A DNA stretch of 64,000 bases, taken from the NCBI GenBank assembly GCA_963849885.1, contig CAWKIV010000013.1, forward strand, positions 186,001 through 250,000, read 5' to 3'. The notes beneath the pieces were generated by a model. That model was not told the DNA's origin, made no database searches, and saw only the letters and a list, made by a program, of their open reading frames with translations. This DNA is from CADCTP01 sp963849885. GTDB lineage: Bacteria > Actinomycetota > Actinomycetes > Mycobacteriales > CADCTP01. Positions 60,976 to 64,000 of the stretch are shown here, piece by piece (positions within the stretch are counted from its first letter, which is position 1; each line of letters opens with the position of its first letter). The translations under genes and the position numbers were made by a program.

Positions 60976-63222
60976 ATGCCCGAGACGACGACACCGGCGT
61001 ACGAGCGGGTCGCGCAGACCAGGCCGCGGATCCGCCGGGACGTGCTGTGCACCGAGACGGCCACCGGGGCGGTCTTCCACAACGCGAACGGCGGGTTCGC
61101 GCTGACCGGGAAGTCGGCGTACCGGTTCGCCACCATGCTGCTCCCCCGGCTGGACGGCGGGGCCCGGGTGGCCGACCTGTGCGAGGGGCTGGACGAGCGG
61201 CGCCGGGCGATGGTCGGCAGCCTGGTGGCCAGCCTGTACGAGCGCGGCTTCGCCCGGGACGTGGAGCCCGGCACGGACGGCCCGGGCCCGCTGCCGCCGG
61301 CGGTGGCCGAGCGGTTCGCCGCCCAGATCGCGTACGTGGACCACTACGTGGACGGCGCGGCCCGGCGGTTCGAGCGCTTCCGGTCCGCCCGGGTGGCCGT
61401 GCTCGGCACCGACGAGGTGGCCCGGTGGTGCGCGCTCAGCCTGGTGCGCAACGGGGCCGGCGCGGTGGCGTCCGATGTGGACGACCCCGGGCGGGACACC
61501 GAGGTGGCCGCGCTGGCCGCCGCGGACTGCCCGGTGGAGGTGAGCCGGCCCGGCGCCGACCTGGCCGGGTACGACGTCGTGCTGGTCACCCCGGAGCCGG
61601 GCGGGCCCGGCCGGCTGCTCGGCCTGATCCGGGCCGGGCTGCCGGCCGGCACCACGCTGCTGCCGGCCTGGACGCTCGGCGACCGGGTCGTGGTCGGACC
61701 GTCCACAGTGGCCGGCGAGGCCGGCTGCTGGGTCTGCGCGGCGCTGCGGCTCGGCTCCGGCCGGGACGCCGCCGCGGCCGCCGGGCTGTGGCGGTCGGTG
61801 GCGCTGGCTCCCGGCCCGGCCGGCCCGGCGCTGCCCGGGCCGCTGGCCGCGATGGTCGGCAACCTGCTCGGCTACGAGGTCTTCCGGCTGCGCACCGGCG
61901 CGCTGCCGGCGGAGACCCGGCGGCAGGTGCTGGTGCAGGACGTCGCCTCCCTCGACGTGACCGCGCAGCCGCTGCTGCCGGACCCGCGCTGCCCGATCTG
62001 CGCGCCGCTGCTGCCGGCCGCGCCGCCGGTGGACCGGGCCGCGCTGCTGCGGTGGCGGCCCGGCGCCCCCGCCCCGAACGGCGCGGCTCCCGGGCCGGCG
62101 AACGGCGCGGCGAACGGCCGCGCGGCCGGGCCGGCGAACGGAGCGGCGGCCGGCCCGGCGAACGGCGCCGCGGCCGGGCCGGGCGACCCGGGGGACGACG
62201 GCGACCGGGCGCTGGCCGCGCTGGAGGCCCGGTCCGTGCTGGTGCAGCCGGACACCGGCCCGTTCCCCGGCTGGGCGGACGACGGGTGGACGCAGCTCCC
62301 GCTCAAGGTGGGCTCGGTCGAGGTGGCGCTCGCGCCCGGCATCCGGCGCACGATCAGCGCGGTCGACCTGCGGCACGTCGCCGGGGCCCGGCTGCGGGCG
62401 CTGCGGGCGGCCGCGGCGGTGTACGCCGAGCACGCGGTGCCGCTGCGCCCGGGGCCGGCGGAGGGCTGCGCGATCGACCCGGCCCGGCTGGCCACCGCCA
62501 GCGGGGCCGCGGCCGCGCCGGCCGGCTGGGTGCCGGCGACCTCGCTCGCCCGCGCGGGGACCGTGCTGGTGCCGGCGGGCGCGGTCCGCCCGTTCGGCCG
62601 GCACAACGCGGACGGCGCCTTCACCGCGACCGCGGCCGGCACCGGGGTCGGCGGCTCGGCGGCCGGTGCGGTCGCCCGCGGGCTGCTGTCCGCGCTGTCC
62701 TGGGTCGCGCTGGGCCGGGCGCTGCGGCGCGAGTGCGAGGTGGGGCTGGTCGAGCCGGCGTCGCTGGCCGCGGACCCGGAGCTGGCCTTCCTGGTCGCCT
62801 CGGCGGCCGGCCTCGGGGTCGAGCTGGAGCTGCTGGAGCTGGCCTCGCCGGCACCGGTGCTGCTGGCCCGGGCCGTCGGCGCCGGGCCGGCCGGCTGGGC
62901 GCTGGGCGCCGCGCCGGAGTGGCGCCGGGCCGCGGTGGCCGCGGTGCGCGACCTGCTCGGCGGCGTGCAGCTGGCCCGGGAGGGCGCCGCGGTGGACTTC
63001 GGCGACCCGGTGCTGCCCGACCTGGAGCCGGCCGCGCTGGTCAGCACCGGCGGGCGGCGGGCCCGGCTGGACGCCCGGCTGTCCGTCGCCGGCCTGCTCG
63101 ACCGGGTCCGGGACAGCGGCTGGGACGCGCTGGCGGTGCCGGTGGCCGCCCCGGACCTGGCCGCCGGCGGGCTGCACACCGCCCGGGTGCTGATCGACCT
63201 CGGGGCTGCCGATGGGTCCTGA
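60976..63222 (+). CDS. TOMM leader-binding ThiF-like protein with degenerate YcaO-like half
   Basis: A 748-residue protein. Residues about 14-95 are a RiPP recognition element (RRDVLCTETATGAVFHNANGG, MVGSLVASLYERGFARD) that binds the precursor leader. Residues 120-345 form a ThiF/E1-like domain; C251/C254 and C339/C342 (CWVC, CPIC) form a zinc site. A Pro/Ala/Asn-Gly linker repeats GPANGAA. Residues 415-748 resemble a YcaO half (FGRHNADGAFTATAAGTGVG) but lack clear ATP-site motifs. GGAGG lies five bases before ATG 60976; ATG 60943 overlaps the SARP stop. It would deliver peptide to the next gene's YcaO. Confidence 0.78.
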   Translation: MPETTTPAYERVAQTRPRIRRDVLCTETATGAVFHNANGGFALTGKSAYRFATMLLPRLDGGARVADLCEGLDERRRAMVGSLVASLYERGFARDVEPGTDGPGPLPPAVAERFAAQIAYVDHYVDGAARRFERFRSARVAVLGTDEVARWCALSLVRNGAGAVASDVDDPGRDTEVAALAAADCPVEVSRPGADLAGYDVVLVTPEPGGPGRLLGLIRAGLPAGTTLLPAWTLGDRVVVGPSTVAGEAGCWVCAALRLGSGRDAAAAAGLWRSVALAPGPAGPALPGPLAAMVGNLLGYEVFRLRTGALPAETRRQVLVQDVASLDVTAQPLLPDPRCPICAPLLPAAPPVDRAALLRWRPGAPAPNGAAPGPANGAANGRAAGPANGAAAGPANGAAAGPGDPGDDGDRALAALEARSVLVQPDTGPFPGWADDGWTQLPLKVGSVEVALAPGIRRTISAVDLRHVAGARLRALRAAAAVYAEHAVPLRPGPAEGCAIDPARLATASGAAAAPAGWVPATSLARAGTVLVPAGAVRPFGRHNADGAFTATAAGTGVGGSAAGAVARGLLSALSWVALGRALRRECEVGLVEPASLAADPELAFLVASAAGLGVELELLELASPAPVLLARAVGAGPAGWALGAAPEWRRAAVAAVRDLLGGVQLAREGAAVDFGDPVLPDLEPAALVSTGGRRARLDARLSVAGLLDRVRDSGWDALAVPVAAPDLAAGGLHTARVLIDLGAADGS

Positions 63223-64000
63223 CCAGCCGTGGGACGCCGCCGGCGGGCGGCTCGCCGCCGGCGCCGCGGCCAGCCCGGCCGCGGCCGGCCCGGTGGCGGT
63301 CCGGCCGCTCGGCACCCGGGACGCGTTCGCCGGCCCGGCCCCGGCGGCCGGTCCCGGCGTCCCGGTGCACCCGTACGGGCACCAGGTCGTCGTCGGGCCG
63401 GCGGGGCCGTCCCCGTGCCCGACCTGCCTGGCCCGGCGCTGGCAGGCGGTCCGCCCGGGCTGGCTGCGGGACGCGCTCGAGCTCGGCACCGCCACCCGGG
63501 CCGCCGGCGACCCGCCGCAGTGGGCGCTGCCGTTCGCGCTGGACGCGCTGGCCGCGGCCGCCGCGGCGGTCGGCGCGAAGCCGGCCGGCGACCCGGCACC
63601 GGTGCTGCTGCTGGACCTGGAGACGCTGCGGGTCCGGGCCACCGCGGTGCTCGCGGACGCCACCTGCCCGGCCTGCGGCGGCGCCGCGGACGACACCCCG
63701 CAGGCCGCCCGGATCGAGCCGGCGCCGGCGCCGAAGCGGTCCCCCGGCTCGTTCCGGGTGCGCGACCTGGACGAGCTGCCGCTGCCGCTGGACGCCCTGG
63801 TCAACCCGGTGGCCGGGATGCTCGGCGGCGCGGTGCTGCCGGACCTGGTCTCGCTGACCACCTCGTCCACCACCGGCTGGTTCACCCTGCGGTCGGGCAG
63901 CTACCTGAGGGAGACGTACTGGGGCGGCCACACCCCGAGCTACCGGCGCAGCCTGCGGGTGGGCGTGCTGGAGGGGCTGGAGCGGCTGGCCGGGATGCGC
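63212..64000 (+). CDS. YcaO-type TOMM cyclodehydratase, 3' end beyond window
   Basis: The first 263 codons of a YcaO protein, overlapping the previous gene by 11 bp. The N-terminal domain has CPTC (C69/C72) and CPAC (C152/C155), a likely zinc site. The YcaO fold begins near residue 182 (FRVRDLDELPLPLDALVNPVAGMLGG) and continues SYLRETYWGGHTPSYRRSLRVGVLEGLERL. YcaO enzymes use ATP to turn Cys/Ser/Thr into azolines. The ATP-binding motifs should lie past the edge. Precursor peptide and dehydrogenase genes are not in the window. Confidence 0.82.
   Translation, partial: MGPDQPWDAAGGRLAAGAAASPAAAGPVAVRPLGTRDAFAGPAPAAGPGVPVHPYGHQVVVGPAGPSPCPTCLARRWQAVRPGWLRDALELGTATRAAGDPPQWALPFALDALAAAAAAVGAKPAGDPAPVLLLDLETLRVRATAVLADATCPACGGAADDTPQAARIEPAPAPKRSPGSFRVRDLDELPLPLDALVNPVAGMLGGAVLPDLVSLTTSSTTGWFTLRSGSYLRETYWGGHTPSYRRSLRVGVLEGLERLAGMR

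Overview
This window is chromosomal DNA from a very high-GC actinomycete. Third codon positions are almost always G or C, GTG starts are common, and the genes include mycothiol S-conjugate amidase (mca), a gene typical of mycothiol-producing Actinobacteria. The order uppS, hemolysin-III gene, YyaL-type thioredoxin-domain gene, small membrane gene/mca, greA, ilvA, metB, acyl-CoA synthetase, cbs, GDSL hydrolase, thiolase is, from memory, the order of the Mycobacterium tuberculosis Rv1086-Rv1074 neighbourhood and of Streptomyces. The backbone is therefore an old actinobacterial locus into which other genes have been placed. I cannot name the genus.

Layout. Positions 1-19 kb are mostly conserved metabolism and housekeeping: a DUF885 metalloprotein, isoprenyl transferase, TrhA, an alcohol dehydrogenase, a LysR/EamA divergent pair, the YyaL-like protein, ArfB, Mca, GreA, an Lrp regulator divergent from hppD, an ABC drug exporter, IlvA, and an ArsR/SRPBCC operon. 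Positions 19-23 kb hold two tandem cytochrome P450 genes, a nitroreductase and a VOC gene. Both P450 genes and the VOC gene carry single-base indels. Positions 23-30 kb hold a ROK kinase, a MoxR/ChlI-like ATPase with its VWA partner (the VWA gene is split by a 64-bp palindromic repeat also present near 1.2 kb), and several secreted or membrane proteins. Positions 30-49 kb return to the conserved backbone: metB, acyl-CoA synthetase, LppM-like lipoprotein, GT87 mannosyltransferase, cbs, narK, MBL-fold/GDSL genes, YceI, thiolase, Bax1-I, an aminotransferase, and a SpoIIE phosphatase/anti-sigma-like protein.

Positions 49-59 kb are accessory: a sigma factor/Ogt operon facing a truncated sigma-factor remnant, a DsbA/Rv2466c-like protein, an EF-hand protein, a stand-alone LigD polymerase domain, a PrmC-like methyltransferase, a trypsin-like protease/alpha-beta hydrolase couplet, a 168-bp CTAG-bounded inverted-repeat element, a methyltransferase, a LuxR/TPR regulator, an atypical tRNA with a UAA anticodon but no long variable arm, and a proA homologue.

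From 59.7 kb to the right edge a RiPP (TOMM, azole-forming) biosynthetic cluster begins: a SARP regulator, a leader-peptide-binding/ThiF-like protein that appears fused to a degenerate YcaO-like half, and a YcaO cyclodehydratase cut by the window end. No precursor peptide or dehydrogenase is visible here; they would be expected to the right. The strongest leads are the TOMM locus, the 64-bp palindrome that breaks the VWA gene in a precisely excisable way, the CTAG-bounded element, and the odd tRNA.
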